From NCBI RefSeq assembly GCF_015291885.1, contig NZ_CP036186.1:3623001-3687000 (forward strand): DNA of 64,000 nucleotides, written 5' to 3'. Position numbers and translations under genes: made by a program. The notes beneath the pieces are model-generated. The model ran no database searches, was not told the origin of the DNA, and saw nothing but the letters and a program-made list of their open reading frames with translations. The stretch is from Stutzerimonas stutzeri (lineage in GTDB: Bacteria > Pseudomonadota > Gammaproteobacteria > Pseudomonadales > Pseudomonadaceae). This document shows, in pieces, positions 27,521 through 38,712 of this stretch. Numbering within the stretch: position 1 is the first letter of the stretch; each line of letters opens with the position of its first letter.

Positions 27521-28831
27521 TTAGTTCTTGATGCGGTACTCGGCGCTGCGGGCATGAGCCGTGAGCGACTCGCCGCGCGCAAGGACCGACGCCACCTTGC
27601 CCAACGTAGAGGCACCCTCGGCCGAGCAATTGATGATCGACGAACGCTTCTGGAAGTCATACACGCCCAGCGGCGAGGAAAAGCGTGCTGTTCCGGAGGT
27701 CGGCAACACGTGGTTGGGCCCAGCGCAGTAATCACCCAGCGCCTCGGCGGTGTAGCGCCCCATGAAGATGGCGCCCGCATGACGAATCTGCGGCAGCCAC
27801 TGCTCCGGCTCAGCGACGGACAACTCCAAGTGCTCCGGCGCGATGCGATTGGCCACGTCGATGGCCTGCTGCATGTCAGCCACCTGAATCAGCGCACCGC
27901 GACCTTCGATGGAAATGCGGGCAATATCGGCACGCTCCAAGGTCGGCAGCAGGCGGGTAATGCTTTCGGCAACTCGATCAAGAAATTCGGCGTCAGGGCT
28001 GACCAGGATCGACTGGGCATCCTCGTCATGCTCGGCCTGGGAGAACAAGTCCATCGCGATCCAGTCAGGATCGGTCTGGCCGTCACAGACCACCAGGATC
28101 TCCGACGGCCCGGCAATCATGTCGATACCGACCTTGCCGAATACGTGACGCTTGGCAGTAGCAACATAGATGTTGCCCGGGCCGACGATCTTGTCCACCG
28201 GCGGCACGCTCTCGGTACCGTAGGCCAGCGCCGCGACCGCCTGTGCACCACCGATGGTAAACACCCGATCGACACCGGCTATACAGGCTGCGGCCAGCAC
28301 CAACTCATTGAGTTCGCCGCGCGGAGTGGGCACCACCATGACCACCTCCGGCACACCAGCAACCTTGGCAGGGATGGCGTTCATAAGCACCGACGACGGA
28401 TAGGATGCCTTGCCGCCCGGCACATAGAGACCGGCGCGGTCCAGCGGGGTGACTTTCTGCCCCAGCACCGTGCCATCGGCCTCGGTATAGGTCCAGGAGT
28501 CCTGTTTCTGCCGCTCGTGATAGCTGCGCACCCGCTCGGCAGCAACTTCGAGGGCCTCGCGCTGCTCAGGGGTGATGCGCTCGAGGGCCTGCTCCAGCCG
28601 TGCGCGCGGCAGGATCAGATCAGCCATGGAGGCGACCTGTAGTCCATCGAAGCGCTGGGTTAGCTCGACCAGCGCAGCATCGCCGCGCTCGCGCACAGCC
28701 TTGATGATCTCCAGCACTCGCTCGTTTACGCCATCGTCGGAAACGCTTTCCCAGCTCAACAGATGATCCAGATGACGTGCGAAATCGGCATCGGCAGCGT
28801 TGAGTCGGCGAATGGCGGAGGGAGCGGTCAT
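27521..28831 (-). CDS. hisD: Histidinol dehydrogenase
   Basis: A 436-residue zinc-dependent NAD enzyme that oxidises histidinol to histidine in two steps. Signatures are [63 protein letters not shown], and the catalytic region PEHLEL. The start [10 protein letters not shown] at 28831 has GAGG at good spacing; a four-codon extension is open upstream. Confidence 0.97.
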   Translation of the reverse strand: MTAPSAIRRLNAADADFARHLDHLLSWESVSDDGVNERVLEIIKAVRERGDAALVELTQRFDGLQVASMADLILPRARLEQALERITPEQREALEVAAERVRSYHERQKQDSWTYTEADGTVLGQKVTPLDRAGLYVPGGKASYPSSVLMNAIPAKVAGVPEVVMVVPTPRGELNELVLAAACIAGVDRVFTIGGAQAVAALAYGTESVPPVDKIVGPGNIYVATAKRHVFGKVGIDMIAGPSEILVVCDGQTDPDWIAMDLFSQAEHDEDAQSILVSPDAEFLDRVAESITRLLPTLERADIARISIEGRGALIQVADMQQAIDVANRIAPEHLELSVAEPEQWLPQIRHAGAIFMGRYTAEALGDYCAGPNHVLPTSGTARFSSPLGVYDFQKRSSIINCSAEGASTLGKVASVLARGESLTAHARSAEYRIKN

Positions 28832-29000
28832 AGCGGGCCTCATGGTTGGCTAGGCATCGGAAGCGGCCTGCTTCATTGCAACGGCACGAAGCGCAGGCCG
28901 GGCTCTCAGGCGCCGCTAGAATATCAAGCCCACCGTGCGGGCACCTGAGAATTTCAGCTATGGCACGGATAGACAGGCGCGGTGGCGACCGCGAGATTCA

Positions 29001-29633
29001 TCAATGCTGATGCTGTTGGACGGCCGCGTGCAGAGTATCAATCAGCGCCTGGATACGCCCATGCTGCATTTTCATGGAAGCCTTATTCACTACCAGGCGG
29101 GAACTGATGTGAGCGATCAGCTCCTGGGGCTCCAGACCGTTGGCCCGCAGCGTATTGCCGGTGTCGACCACGTCGATGATCTTGTCTGCCAGCCCCACCA
29201 GCGGAGCGAGTTCCATGGAGCCGTACAGCTTGATGATATCGACCTGACGCCCCTGCTCGGCGTAGTAACGTTTGGCGACGTTGACGAACTTGGTGGCGAC
29301 GCGCAAGCGGCCTTTAGGCTCCGGCGCGCCGACCTTGCCAGCAGTCATCAGCTTGCAATTGGCGATGCGCAAATCGAGCGGCTCGTACAACCCCTGACCG
29401 CCGTACTCCATCAGCACGTCCTTGCCGGCAACGCCGAGATCGGCTGCGCCATGCTCAACATAGGTGGGAACGTCGGTGGCACGGACGATCAGCAGACGCA
29501 CATCGTCCTGGGTGGTCGGAATGATCAGCTTGCGGCTCTTGTCCGGGTTCTCGGTGGGCACGATGCCGGCCGCGGCGAGCAGCGGCAGGGTATCGTCGAG
29601 AATGCGGCCTTTGGACAGGGCGATGGTGAGCAT
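29001..29633 (-). CDS. hisG: ATP phosphoribosyltransferase, short form
   Basis: A 210-residue catalytic subunit performing the first, committed step of histidine synthesis (ATP plus PRPP). Motifs are [18 protein letters not shown] at the N-terminus, [28 protein letters not shown], and [23 protein letters not shown]. It lacks the C-terminal ACT-like regulatory domain of long HisG. Short forms work with the regulatory subunit HisZ, which is not encoded in this window. The start [10 protein letters not shown] at 29633 matches homologues. Confidence 0.97.
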   Translation of the reverse strand: MLTIALSKGRILDDTLPLLAAAGIVPTENPDKSRKLIIPTTQDDVRLLIVRATDVPTYVEHGAADLGVAGKDVLMEYGGQGLYEPLDLRIANCKLMTAGKVGAPEPKGRLRVATKFVNVAKRYYAEQGRQVDIIKLYGSMELAPLVGLADKIIDVVDTGNTLRANGLEPQELIAHISSRLVVNKASMKMQHGRIQALIDTLHAAVQQHQH

Positions 29634-29661
29634 GGAACACATTTCCTTTGGGAACTGGGAA

Positions 29662-29686
29662 GGACCCTCGGCAAAAACGAGGGCCC
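29662..29686 (-). terminator. Hairpin between murA and hisG
   Basis: On the minus strand GGGCCCTCG and CGAGGGTCC form a 9-pair stem (one G-T pair) around TTTTTGC. The U-rich part is in the loop, not after the stem, so it is more likely an attenuating or stabilising structure inside the murA-his run than a full terminator. Confidence 0.4.
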
Positions 29687-29709
29687 GCTAGCCATCCGTC
29701 TTGCGAAAC

Positions 29710-31318
<1,609 letters not shown>

Positions 31319-31417
31319 GTTCAACCTCGATCGGCGCAGGACGCGCACGGGCCGGTCATCATACAAAAAAGGCCGGAGGCTGCGAACCCCGAACCTCGTC
31401 GATCCGACACAGGCGTC

Positions 31418-31906
31418 TCAATCAAGCGTCTCGGCGCCTTGGTCTCGGCTGCGCTGGCGAGACCGGCCGCTATCGCTCTGCACTGCAGGGAATCGTGAGG
31501 AGGCAAAGCGCACCACAAGAATGGCCAACGCCAACAGCAGGATTGCACCGGAGATATAGACCACACCCATATCAGGGCGGTGGTGGTGAGAAACGTCGGA
31601 GATCAGCAGACGCGTCAGCGCGGTAATCGCTACGTAGATGAGGAAGCGAACCGGCATGTGATTGGTCTTGAAGTAAATCCCGACCATTGCACCCAGCTCT
31701 AGGTAGATGAACAGCAGCAGGATGTCATCGACCGTGATATGCCCCTTCTCGACCATGCCGAGAAAGGCCATGACCGCGGCCCAGGCCGTGACCGCGCCGA
31801 TCGCAAACAGCGCCAAGTAGTGGAAGCTCTCCACCAGCAGGTTGCCCAGCGATTCGGCCAGTTCGTGCACGCTATCGCGCAGCTCTTCCGCCCAGCGCAG
31901 TTTCAT
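31418..31906 (-). CDS. PsiE-family membrane protein
   Basis: A 162-residue protein of the phosphate-starvation-inducible PsiE family. It has four hydrophobic segments (around residues 28-50, 60-80, 88-105 and 113-132) and the family core LLFIYLELGAMVGIYFKTNHMPVRFLIYVAITALTRLLI. The function of PsiE is unknown. The gene starts 11 bases after the mlaB stop, so it is probably cotranscribed with mlaFEDCB. To my knowledge P. aeruginosa has no gene at this position. The tail of about 25 residues is Arg/Ser-rich. Confidence 0.82.
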   Translation of the reverse strand: MKLRWAEELRDSVHELAESLGNLLVESFHYLALFAIGAVTAWAAVMAFLGMVEKGHITVDDILLLFIYLELGAMVGIYFKTNHMPVRFLIYVAITALTRLLISDVSHHHRPDMGVVYISGAILLLALAILVVRFASSRFPAVQSDSGRSRQRSRDQGAETLD

Positions 31907-31917
31907 ACAGCCGTCCT

Positions 31918-32232
31918 TTAAGCGTGAATTGCTTCCAGCGGAAGGATATCCAGCAAGCCGGACACCTTGGCAATCTTTTCCATCTCTTCAGGTAACGCGC
32001 TGACGCGCAAATCGACACCAGCAGCCTTGGCGTCACGCATGAACGCCAGCAGCAACGAGAGACCAACGCTACTGGAGCGCTCGACCGACGAGCAATTCAG
32101 CGTCAACGGCGTACGACTGGCGGCTATCAACGCCCGCCCAGCCTCTCGCAGAGCAGGGCCGGTCTGGTAGTCCAGCACACCGATCAGGCGTAACTCGCCT
32201 TCGGCAACGCGCTCGATTCGCGCCTCACTCAT
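31918..32232 (-). CDS. mlaB: STAS-domain protein MlaB
   Basis: A 104-residue single STAS domain (GELRLIGVLDYQTGPALREAGRALI, LNCSSVERSSSVGLSLLLAFMRDA) that binds and stabilises the MlaF ATPase in the MlaFEDB complex. I start at MSEARIERV (32232), which overlaps the end of mlaC by eight bases. This removes a 49-residue low-similarity extension of the open frame. Confidence 0.93.
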   Translation of the reverse strand: MSEARIERVAEGELRLIGVLDYQTGPALREAGRALIAASRTPLTLNCSSVERSSSVGLSLLLAFMRDAKAAGVDLRVSALPEEMEKIAKVSGLLDILPLEAIHA

Positions 32233-32878
32233 CGCCGACAGCCTGCTGTCCAGCCTCGGTGTCCTTGGCGCGCGCCACCACTTCAGCCCAACCATCGATG
32301 GTCTTGTCCAGATCACCGCCGTTGCGCTGCATGGAGTCGGCAAACTGATCGCGGAACAGCTTGCCGATGTTGATGCCATTGATGATCACGTTGCGCACGC
32401 GCCACTCGCCATCCTTGACCATGGTGTAGGACACCGGATAAGTCTCACCCTGCCGCCCAACCACTTCCATTCCAACGCTGGTGCGTTTGTCGTCCTGCTT
32501 GCCGCTTGGTGCCAACACACGAATCTGTTGGTTGTTGTACTCCAGCAGCGCATTGCCATAGAACTGCATCAGGCTACGTTTGAAGTTTTCCTGGAAGCGC
32601 GCGATCTGCTCCGGCGAAGCATTACGCGAGTATTTCACCGTCATAATGCTGCGCGAGATGCCTTCGGCATCGACCACCGGCCCAAGAATCTCGTTTAACG
32701 AGTCATAGAAAGCCGCAGGATCATTACGGTACTGCTCCTTATTGTCCTTCAGGTCCGCCAGCAGCTCATCGGTGGTTTTCTGAATGACCTGATGGGCGGT
32801 CAGCGCAGCGTGGGAGAACATGGGCAGTACAGCCAGCAGAATCAGCAGGCCACGACGCAAGGCAGTCATCATGAGCAT
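32225..32878 (-). CDS. mlaC: Periplasmic phospholipid-binding protein MlaC
   Basis: A 217-residue soluble shuttle that carries phospholipids between the MlaA-porin complex and MlaFEDB. A signal peptide covers about residues 1-25 (LLILLAVLPMFSHA). The body has the Tol_Tol_Ttg2 family pattern (FQENFKRSLMQFYGNALLEYNNQQIRVL, VRNVIINGINIGKLFRDQF). The alternative start two codons downstream is equally possible. Acidic at the C-terminus. Confidence 0.95.
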   Translation of the reverse strand: MLMMTALRRGLLILLAVLPMFSHAALTAHQVIQKTTDELLADLKDNKEQYRNDPAAFYDSLNEILGPVVDAEGISRSIMTVKYSRNASPEQIARFQENFKRSLMQFYGNALLEYNNQQIRVLAPSGKQDDKRTSVGMEVVGRQGETYPVSYTMVKDGEWRVRNVIINGINIGKLFRDQFADSMQRNGGDLDKTIDGWAEVVARAKDTEAGQQAVGDE

Positions 32879-32883
32879 CTCCT

Positions 32884-33342
32884 TTAATCTTTATTAACCG
32901 AGTTGAGCAAGAATTTGCCGATCAGGTCCTCAAGCACCAGCGAGGACTGGGTGTCCTGAATGGTGTCACCATCCGCCAACAATTCATCCTCACCGCCGAC
33001 ACTGATACCGATGTACTTCTCGCCAAGCAGCCCGGCAGTGAGAATCGAGGCGGTCGAATCGGCCGGCAGGATGTTTACGTCCTGTTGGATTTCCAGCGTC
33101 ACTCGTCCGGTATAGCTGTCGCGATCCAGATCGATCGCGGTGACCTTGCCGATCGTAACGCCGGCCATGGTCACCTTGGATCGGACAGTCAAACCGGCAA
33201 TATTGTCGAAATAGGCATACAGCTTATACGTGTCGGCATTGCCGACGGTCAGTCCGCTGACGCGCAGCGACAGCAGCAACAAGGCCAGCAGGCCGGCAAG
33301 CAGGAACAGGCCGACGCCTATTTCCAGTGTGCGAATACGCAT
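32884..33342 (-). CDS. mlaD: Phospholipid-binding MCE protein MlaD
   Basis: A 152-residue inner-membrane anchored MCE-domain protein. It has one helix at about 7-27 (IGVGLFLLAGLLALLLLSLR) and a single MCE domain (YAYFDNIAGLTVRSKVTMAGVTIGKV). MlaD forms a hexameric ring that passes lipid between MlaC and MlaE. The ATG of mlaD shares a base with the mlaE stop. Confidence 0.96.
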   Translation of the reverse strand: MRIRTLEIGVGLFLLAGLLALLLLSLRVSGLTVGNADTYKLYAYFDNIAGLTVRSKVTMAGVTIGKVTAIDLDRDSYTGRVTLEIQQDVNILPADSTASILTAGLLGEKYIGISVGGEDELLADGDTIQDTQSSLVLEDLIGKFLLNSVNKD

Positions 33343-34139
33343 CAGAAATCTCCAAACATCAACGCGGTCAAAATGAAATCGAGGCCGAGCACCGCCAGCG
33401 AGGCGTACACGACGGTCCGGGTGGTGGCACGACTGATACCCTCGGAGGTCGGCTCGCAGTCATAGCCTTGAAATACAGCAATCCACGTAACCACCAACGC
33501 GAACACCACGCTTTTGATCACGCCGTTGAGCACATCCGAACTGAAGTCGACACTGTTTTGCATGTTGGCCCAGAACGAGCCTTCATAGACCCCCAGCCAC
33601 TGCACCGCGACCATCGCCCCGCCCCAGATCCCAACGACGTTGAAAATCAGGGTCAGCAGCGGCAGCGAAATGAAACCGGCCCACAGGCGCGGCGCGATGA
33701 TGTACTTGAGCGGGTCGACACCAATCATCTCCAGGCTCGAGAGCTGTTCGGTGGATTTCATGTTGCCGATCTCGGCCGCCAGCGCCGAGCCGGCACGCCC
33801 AGCAAATAGCAGCGCAGTGACCACCGGCCCGAGCTCGCGCAACAAGGTCAGAGCGACCATTTGCCCAACCGCCTGCTCCGAACCGTAGCTGCTGAGTATG
33901 CTGTAGCCCTGCAGCGCAAGCACCATGCCGATGAAGATGCCAGAGACCACGACAATCGCCAGCGACAGCACGCCAACCGAATACAGCTGCTTGACCAGCA
34001 GCGAAAAGCCGTTATGCAGCGCGCTGCGACCAAACAGAACATGCACGAGGAAGATGGTCGAGCGCCCCAGGGCCGCCAACACATCCAGACCGGCGCGACC
34101 CAACAGGGCGATCCGATCCAACAAGGAACGCTTACGCAT
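33342..34139 (-). CDS. mlaE: Lipid-asymmetry ABC transporter permease MlaE
   Basis: A 265-residue permease of the MlaE/Ttg2B family with five to six hydrophobic segments and the signature [32 protein letters not shown], followed by [30 protein letters not shown]. It overlaps mlaF by eight bases and couples directly to mlaD. Confidence 0.96.
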   Translation of the reverse strand: MRKRSLLDRIALLGRAGLDVLAALGRSTIFLVHVLFGRSALHNGFSLLVKQLYSVGVLSLAIVVVSGIFIGMVLALQGYSILSSYGSEQAVGQMVALTLLRELGPVVTALLFAGRAGSALAAEIGNMKSTEQLSSLEMIGVDPLKYIIAPRLWAGFISLPLLTLIFNVVGIWGGAMVAVQWLGVYEGSFWANMQNSVDFSSDVLNGVIKSVVFALVVTWIAVFQGYDCEPTSEGISRATTRTVVYASLAVLGLDFILTALMFGDF

Positions 34140-34947
34140 CGGTGCCTCTCAGCAGATCGTCGGCATAGGCCGGCGCAGGAAAGTGGAAGGGTACCGGCCC
34201 ATCGGCCTCGCCTTTCATGAATTGCCGAATGCGCGGATTGTCCGACTTCATCAACTCGGCCGGCGTACCCTGCCCGAGTACCTGGGCGTCGCCTACCACA
34301 TAGATGTAGTCGGCAATGGACGCGGTTTCGGCGAGATCGTGAGATACCACGATGCTGGTGATGCCAAGCGCGTCATTGAGCAACCGAATCAGGCGCACCA
34401 GAACGCCCATCGCAATCGGATCCTGTCCGGCAAACGGCTCGTCATACATAAGGATTTGCGGATCCAGAGCAATAGCCCGCGCCAGCGCGACACGCCGCTT
34501 CATGCCTCCGGAAAGCTCATCGGGCATAAGCTCGATGGCACCACGCAGACCCACCGCCTGCAACTTCATCAGCACGATGTCGCGAATCATCTCGTCTGAC
34601 AGCTTGGTGTGCACACGTAGCGGAAACGCGACGTTCTCGAACACGTCGAGGTCGGTAAACAGCGCGCCACTCTGAAACAACACGCCCATCTGTTTGCGCA
34701 TATCGAACAGCTCGCTACGCGAGAGGCTCGGCAAATTGTTCCCAGCCACCCAGACTTCTCCCTGGGCAGGCATCAGTTGAGCGGCGATAAGCCGCAGCAG
34801 AGTCGTCTTGCCACACCCGGACGGCCCCATGATGGCCGTTACCTTCCCTCGCGGGATGGTGATGTCGACATTCTCGAAAATACTGCGCTCACCGCGCTTG
34901 AAGGTCACTCCCTTCAGCTCGACGGCGTAGTCGTTGCAGGCGCTCAT
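34132..34947 (-). CDS. mlaF: Lipid-asymmetry ABC transporter ATPase MlaF
   Basis: A 271-residue ABC ATPase. It has Walker [10 protein letters not shown] near residue 41, the signature [19 protein letters not shown], Walker [11 protein letters not shown], and SHDLAET. First gene of mlaFEDCB. The start [13 protein letters not shown] at 34947 has AAGGAG six bases upstream, which decides it over the 48-codon longer open frame. In pseudomonads this operon (ttg2) is also linked to tolerance of solvents and some antibiotics. Confidence 0.96.
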   Translation of the reverse strand: MSACNDYAVELKGVTFKRGERSIFENVDITIPRGKVTAIMGPSGCGKTTLLRLIAAQLMPAQGEVWVAGNNLPSLSRSELFDMRKQMGVLFQSGALFTDLDVFENVAFPLRVHTKLSDEMIRDIVLMKLQAVGLRGAIELMPDELSGGMKRRVALARAIALDPQILMYDEPFAGQDPIAMGVLVRLIRLLNDALGITSIVVSHDLAETASIADYIYVVGDAQVLGQGTPAELMKSDNPRIRQFMKGEADGPVPFHFPAPAYADDLLRGTDA

Positions 34948-35190
34948 CTGATCTCCTTGCATGCAGTCTGCGTAACAGACGGCTCCCGATGCCGCCGGGA
35001 TACTTTCTGCCATGACCGTTTTCGGCGGCGCACTATAGCACTGCCCCCCAAGCCGCCCAACTGATGAGCGTTTCAGCAGATGACTAGCCATGTACCGTTC
35101 AGCCGAGGTTCAGCCAGCACTGTTGAAAAGCGAATGGACGGCAGCAGACGTTGCGCGGACATTTTCCATGAGCGCGTAGCGGATTCTCGC

Positions 35191-35196
35191 TATAAT
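35191..35196 (+). promoter_or_regulatory. -10 element of kdsD
   Basis: A perfect TATAAT 33 bases before the kdsD start in the 281-base divergent mlaF-kdsD gap. No good -35 is visible at the right distance. The rest of the gap should hold the mlaF promoter, which I could not define. Confidence 0.45.
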
Positions 35197-35228
35197 CGCC
35201 GCCTTTTAATCGGACGACCTCGCCAGTT

Positions 35229-36203
35229 ATGAGCCAGAGCAGCCAGTTGATCGAAACCGCGCAGCGCACCATCCGCCTTGAAGTCGAGGCCGTTGAGCAG
35301 TTGAACGCACGTATCGATTCCTCCTTTGTGAAGGCCTGCGAACTCATTCTCAGCTGCAAGGGCCGTGTCGTCGTGGTTGGCATGGGCAAGTCAGGCCACG
35401 TCGGGCGCAAGATTGCCGCAACCCTAGCCAGCACCGGAACCGCGGCTTTCTTCGTGCACCCGGCAGAAGCCAGCCACGGCGACATGGGCATGATCACCCA
35501 AGATGACGTGGTGTTGGCCCTGTCCAATTCAGGCTCAACCAGCGAAATTGTCACCTTGTTACCGCTGATCAAGCGACTGGGCATCACCCTGGTCAGCGTG
35601 ACCGGAAATCCAGCCTCGGTACTGGCCAAGGCGGCAGCGGTAAATCTGGACGCCAGCGTGGCGATCGAAGCCTGCCCACTGAATCTCGCGCCTACCTCCT
35701 CCACCACGGTAAGCCTTGTGCTGGGCGATGCATTGGCCATCGCGCTGCTTGAGGCGCGCGGATTCACCGCCGAGGACTTCGCCTTTTCTCATCCCGGCGG
35801 CGCGCTGGGCCGTCGTCTGCTCCTCAAGGTCGAACATGTCATGCACACCGGCGAGCGTCTGCCGAAAATCGCCCGAGGCACCTCGCTACGTGACGCGCTG
35901 CTGGAGATGACCGAAAAAGGATTGGGCATGACCGTCATTGTCGAAGCCGACGGGAGGCTGGCCGGAATCTTCACTGATGGCGACCTTCGCCGAGCGCTCG
36001 ACAAGGGTGTCGACGTACGCCAAACCAGCATCGACGAGGTGATGACCGTACACGGCAAGACCGCCAACTCCGAAATGCTTGCCGCCGAAGCGCTGAAGAT
36101 CATGGAAGACCACAAGATCAGTTCGCTGGTGGTGATCGACGATCAACAGATGCCGGTTGGAGCACTGAACATGCACGATTTGCTTCGCGCAGGAGTCATG
36201 TGA
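35229..36203 (+). CDS. kdsD: D-arabinose 5-phosphate isomerase
   Basis: A 324-residue enzyme making arabinose-5-phosphate from ribulose-5-phosphate, the first Kdo step. The SIS domain has VVVGMGKSGHVGRKIAATLASTGTAAFFVHPAEASHGD near residues 46-82 and ALSNSGSTSEI. Two CBS domains follow from about residue 205 (HVMHTGERLPKI, DVRQTSIDEVMTVHGKT). The catalytic His in FSHPGGALGRRLL is intact. It overlaps kdsC by one base. Confidence 0.96.
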   Translation: MSQSSQLIETAQRTIRLEVEAVEQLNARIDSSFVKACELILSCKGRVVVVGMGKSGHVGRKIAATLASTGTAAFFVHPAEASHGDMGMITQDDVVLALSNSGSTSEIVTLLPLIKRLGITLVSVTGNPASVLAKAAAVNLDASVAIEACPLNLAPTSSTTVSLVLGDALAIALLEARGFTAEDFAFSHPGGALGRRLLLKVEHVMHTGERLPKIARGTSLRDALLEMTEKGLGMTVIVEADGRLAGIFTDGDLRRALDKGVDVRQTSIDEVMTVHGKTANSEMLAAEALKIMEDHKISSLVVIDDQQMPVGALNMHDLLRAGVM

Positions 36204-36727
36204 TGCACGAACAGCTACTACAACGGGCCCGGGACATCCGTCTGGCCATTTTCGATGTTGACGGCGTGCTCACCGACGGTCGCCTGTACTTTCTGACCGA
36301 CGGCAGCGAGTTCAAGACGTTCAATACGCTGGACGGCCACGGCATAAAGATGCTGATCAACTCAGGCGTAAGCACCGCCATTATCAGCGGACGCAAAACC
36401 CCAGTGGTGGAGCGTCGGGCGCAGAATCTGGGCATACAGCATCTATATCAAGGCCGCGAAGACAAGCTGGTAGTGCTCGACGAGCTGCTGGCCGAGCTCG
36501 GGCTAAGCTACTCTGAAGTGGCTTATCTTGGTGACGACCTTCCCGACCTGCCTGTGATTCGCCGCGTCGGCCTTGGCATGGCGGTCGCCAGCGCCGACAG
36601 CTTCGTGCGCGAACACGCCCACGGTGTGACACAGGCACGCGGTGGCGAGGGTGCGGCGCGCGAGTTCTGCGAGTTGATCATGCGCGCCCAGGGCACCCTG
36701 GCTGCAGCGCAAAACGCTTACCTGTAG
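36203..36727 (+). CDS. kdsC: 3-deoxy-D-manno-octulosonate 8-phosphate phosphatase
   Basis: A 174-residue tetrameric HAD phosphatase releasing Kdo from Kdo-8-phosphate. HAD motif I is FDVDGVLTDGRLYF (nucleophile D near 20), motif II is AIISGRKT, and the later aspartates are in YLGDDLPDLPVI. ATG at 36203 shares the last base of the kdsD stop; a GTG one codon upstream is possible. Confidence 0.95.
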   Translation: MHEQLLQRARDIRLAIFDVDGVLTDGRLYFLTDGSEFKTFNTLDGHGIKMLINSGVSTAIISGRKTPVVERRAQNLGIQHLYQGREDKLVVLDELLAELGLSYSEVAYLGDDLPDLPVIRRVGLGMAVASADSFVREHAHGVTQARGGEGAAREFCELIMRAQGTLAAAQNAYL

Positions 36728-36735
36728 AGGTCTGG

Positions 36736-37308
36736 ATGCTTCGCAAACTGCGCTTCGCCGCCCTGCTGACCTTGGTCGCCGCCTTATTGGTCGCAGTTGG
36801 CTACTGGAATATCCGCCCGGAAAGCTTCATGCAGCAGCCTCCCGTTGCCAGCAGTGATACGCCGGATGTCGATTTCTACGTAATCAACTCGCGCACGGTG
36901 CAATACCAACCCGACGGCAAGCTCAACTACGAGCTGAAAGCGGACAAACTCGAACACATCAAGGCCAGCGACATCAGCCTGCTGACCAAGCCGGATCTGC
37001 TGTCCTATCGCGGCACCGAGCTGCCCTGGCATGTGCGCAGCGAACGCGGTGAAGTGTCGGCGGAGGGCGACGAAGTCTTGCTGATCGATAAGGTCAGAGT
37101 CGAGCGCACCGACGCCAAAGGCCGCCCGACGATCCTTACCACCAGCCGCCTGACGGTCTGGCCGGAGAAGGATTATGCCGAGACAAAGCAAGCCGTTAGA
37201 ATCGAGGCCGCCAATGGCGTGACCACGGCAACCGGCATGAAAGCGTACATGGATGACGGCAGGATGCTCCTGCTGTCCAACGTAAGAGGCCAGCATGAGC
37301 TGCGTTAA
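36736..37308 (+). CDS. lptC: LPS export ABC transporter periplasmic protein LptC
   Basis: A 190-residue bitopic protein with one N-terminal helix (FAALLTLVAALLVAVGYW) and a periplasmic beta-jellyroll (DFYVINSRTVQYQPDGKLNYELKADKLEHI). It passes LPS from LptB2FG to LptA. It overlaps lptA by 14 bases. Confidence 0.94.
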   Translation: MLRKLRFAALLTLVAALLVAVGYWNIRPESFMQQPPVASSDTPDVDFYVINSRTVQYQPDGKLNYELKADKLEHIKASDISLLTKPDLLSYRGTELPWHVRSERGEVSAEGDEVLLIDKVRVERTDAKGRPTILTTSRLTVWPEKDYAETKQAVRIEAANGVTTATGMKAYMDDGRMLLLSNVRGQHELR

Positions 37309-37840
37309 GACTCTCCCCCTCCTGCTCGGTTTGAGCGCATTCTGGCTTGGCGCCAGCGCCTGGGCGCTTCCCGAGGATCGTGAACAGCCAATCCGCGTAC
37401 AGGCCGATTCCGCCGAACTGGACGACCGACAAGGCGTAGCGGTTTACCGCGGTGACGTAGTCATCACCCAGGGCACGATGAAGATCACCGGCGATACGGT
37501 GACCATCACTCAGAACAGCAGCGGTGACGTCGAGGTTTTCACCTCTATCGGCAAGCCTGCCTATTACGAACAGAAGCCTGCGGTGGACAAGGAAATCGTC
37601 AAAGCCTACGGCCTGACCATCCAGTATTTCGCCGCCAACGAGCGCATCGTACTCATCGATCAGGCCAAGGTCGTTCAGGAAGGCAACACCTTCGAAGGTG
37701 AGAAGATCGTCTACGACACCCGTCGGCAAATCGTGAACGCCGGCCGCGCCACCAATGCCGACGTGACCACACCACGTCCACGCGTGGATATGGTCATCCA
37801 GCCGCGCAAGAAGGAAGCGGCTGCGGAGCAATCCGAATAA
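37295..37840 (+). CDS. lptA: LPS transport periplasmic bridge protein LptA (LptH)
   Basis: A 181-residue periplasmic protein, called LptH in P. aeruginosa. It has a signal peptide cleaved after about residue 24 (ASAWA) and an OstA-type beta-jellyroll ([35 protein letters not shown]) that polymerises as a bridge from LptC to LptD. The tail is Lys/Glu-rich. It overlaps the neighbours on both sides. Confidence 0.95.
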   Translation: MSCVKTLPLLLGLSAFWLGASAWALPEDREQPIRVQADSAELDDRQGVAVYRGDVVITQGTMKITGDTVTITQNSSGDVEVFTSIGKPAYYEQKPAVDKEIVKAYGLTIQYFAANERIVLIDQAKVVQEGNTFEGEKIVYDTRRQIVNAGRATNADVTTPRPRVDMVIQPRKKEAAAEQSE

Positions 37841-38565
37841 TGGCAGTTCTAAAAGCTCAGCATTTGGCCAAGAGCTACAAGAGTCGCCAGGTCGTCCGGG
37901 ACGTCAGTCTTTCCATCGAAAGTGGGCAGATCGTCGGCCTTCTCGGCCCTAATGGTGCCGGCAAGACCACCTGCTTCTACATGATCGCCGGCCTGGTCAA
38001 CGCCGACCAAGGCCGGGTTCTGATCGATCAGAACGACGTTACCCATTTGCCAATGCACGGCCGTGCACGGGCCGGGATCGGTTATTTACCGCAGGAAGCG
38101 TCCATTTTCCGCAAGCTCTCGGTCGCCGACAACATCATGGCGATTCTCGAGACCCGCAAGGATCTGGACCGTAGCGGCCGCCAGCAGGCGCTGGAAGGCC
38201 TGCTGCAGGAGTTCCACATCAACCATATCCGCAACAGCCTCGGCATGAGCCTGTCCGGCGGCGAGCGTCGCCGCGTGGAGATCGCCCGTGCGCTGGCTAC
38301 TGCGCCCAAATTCATCCTCCTCGACGAACCCTTCGCTGGCGTCGATCCGATATCGGTGGGCGACATCAAACAGATCATCCACCACCTCAAGGCCAAGGGC
38401 ATCGGCGTACTGATCACCGACCACAATGTCCGTGAAACCCTGGACATCTGCGAAACCGCCTACATCGTCAACGATGGCCAGCTGATCGCCGAGGGCGACG
38501 CCCAAACAATCCTGAGCAACCAACTGGTCAAGGAAGTCTATCTGGGCCACGAATTCCGTCTGTAG
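37840..38565 (+). CDS. lptB: LPS export ABC transporter ATPase LptB
   Basis: A 241-residue ABC ATPase powering LPS extraction with LptFG (not in this window). It has Walker [10 protein letters not shown] near residue 38, signature [16 protein letters not shown], Walker [14 protein letters not shown], and switch His in [13 protein letters not shown]. One base overlaps lptA. An eight-T run follows five bases after the stop but without a clear stem. Confidence 0.97.
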   Translation: MAVLKAQHLAKSYKSRQVVRDVSLSIESGQIVGLLGPNGAGKTTCFYMIAGLVNADQGRVLIDQNDVTHLPMHGRARAGIGYLPQEASIFRKLSVADNIMAILETRKDLDRSGRQQALEGLLQEFHINHIRNSLGMSLSGGERRRVEIARALATAPKFILLDEPFAGVDPISVGDIKQIIHHLKAKGIGVLITDHNVRETLDICETAYIVNDGQLIAEGDAQTILSNQLVKEVYLGHEFRL

Positions 38566-38625
38566 AGCCGTTTTTTTTGCGCAGCTCGGCAAATCGGCCC
38601 TAGGCAAAGGCTTCCTCGGCAGGCA

Positions 38626-38631
38626 TATAAT
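38626..38631 (+). promoter_or_regulatory. Candidate -10 element of rpoN
   Basis: A perfect TATAAT 82 bases upstream of the rpoN ATG. The -35 side is poor, so a separate rpoN promoter is plausible but not certain. Confidence 0.4.
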
Positions 38632-38712
38632 TTGCTTTCTGTTGGCGCCTGGCGCGCCACATGTCGGAACGGGCGCGGTTGCGCCGGCATAAAAGGTTTG
38701 AAGTCCTCTGCC

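Noticed and set aside
27485-28642. A 385-codon plus-strand frame opposite hisD
   Set aside because: Antisense shadow of hisD; the translation is His/Arg/Gln-rich without family features.
38566-38580. Eight-T run after lptB as a terminator
   Set aside because: No stable stem precedes the T run, and lptB-rpoN are usually cotranscribed.
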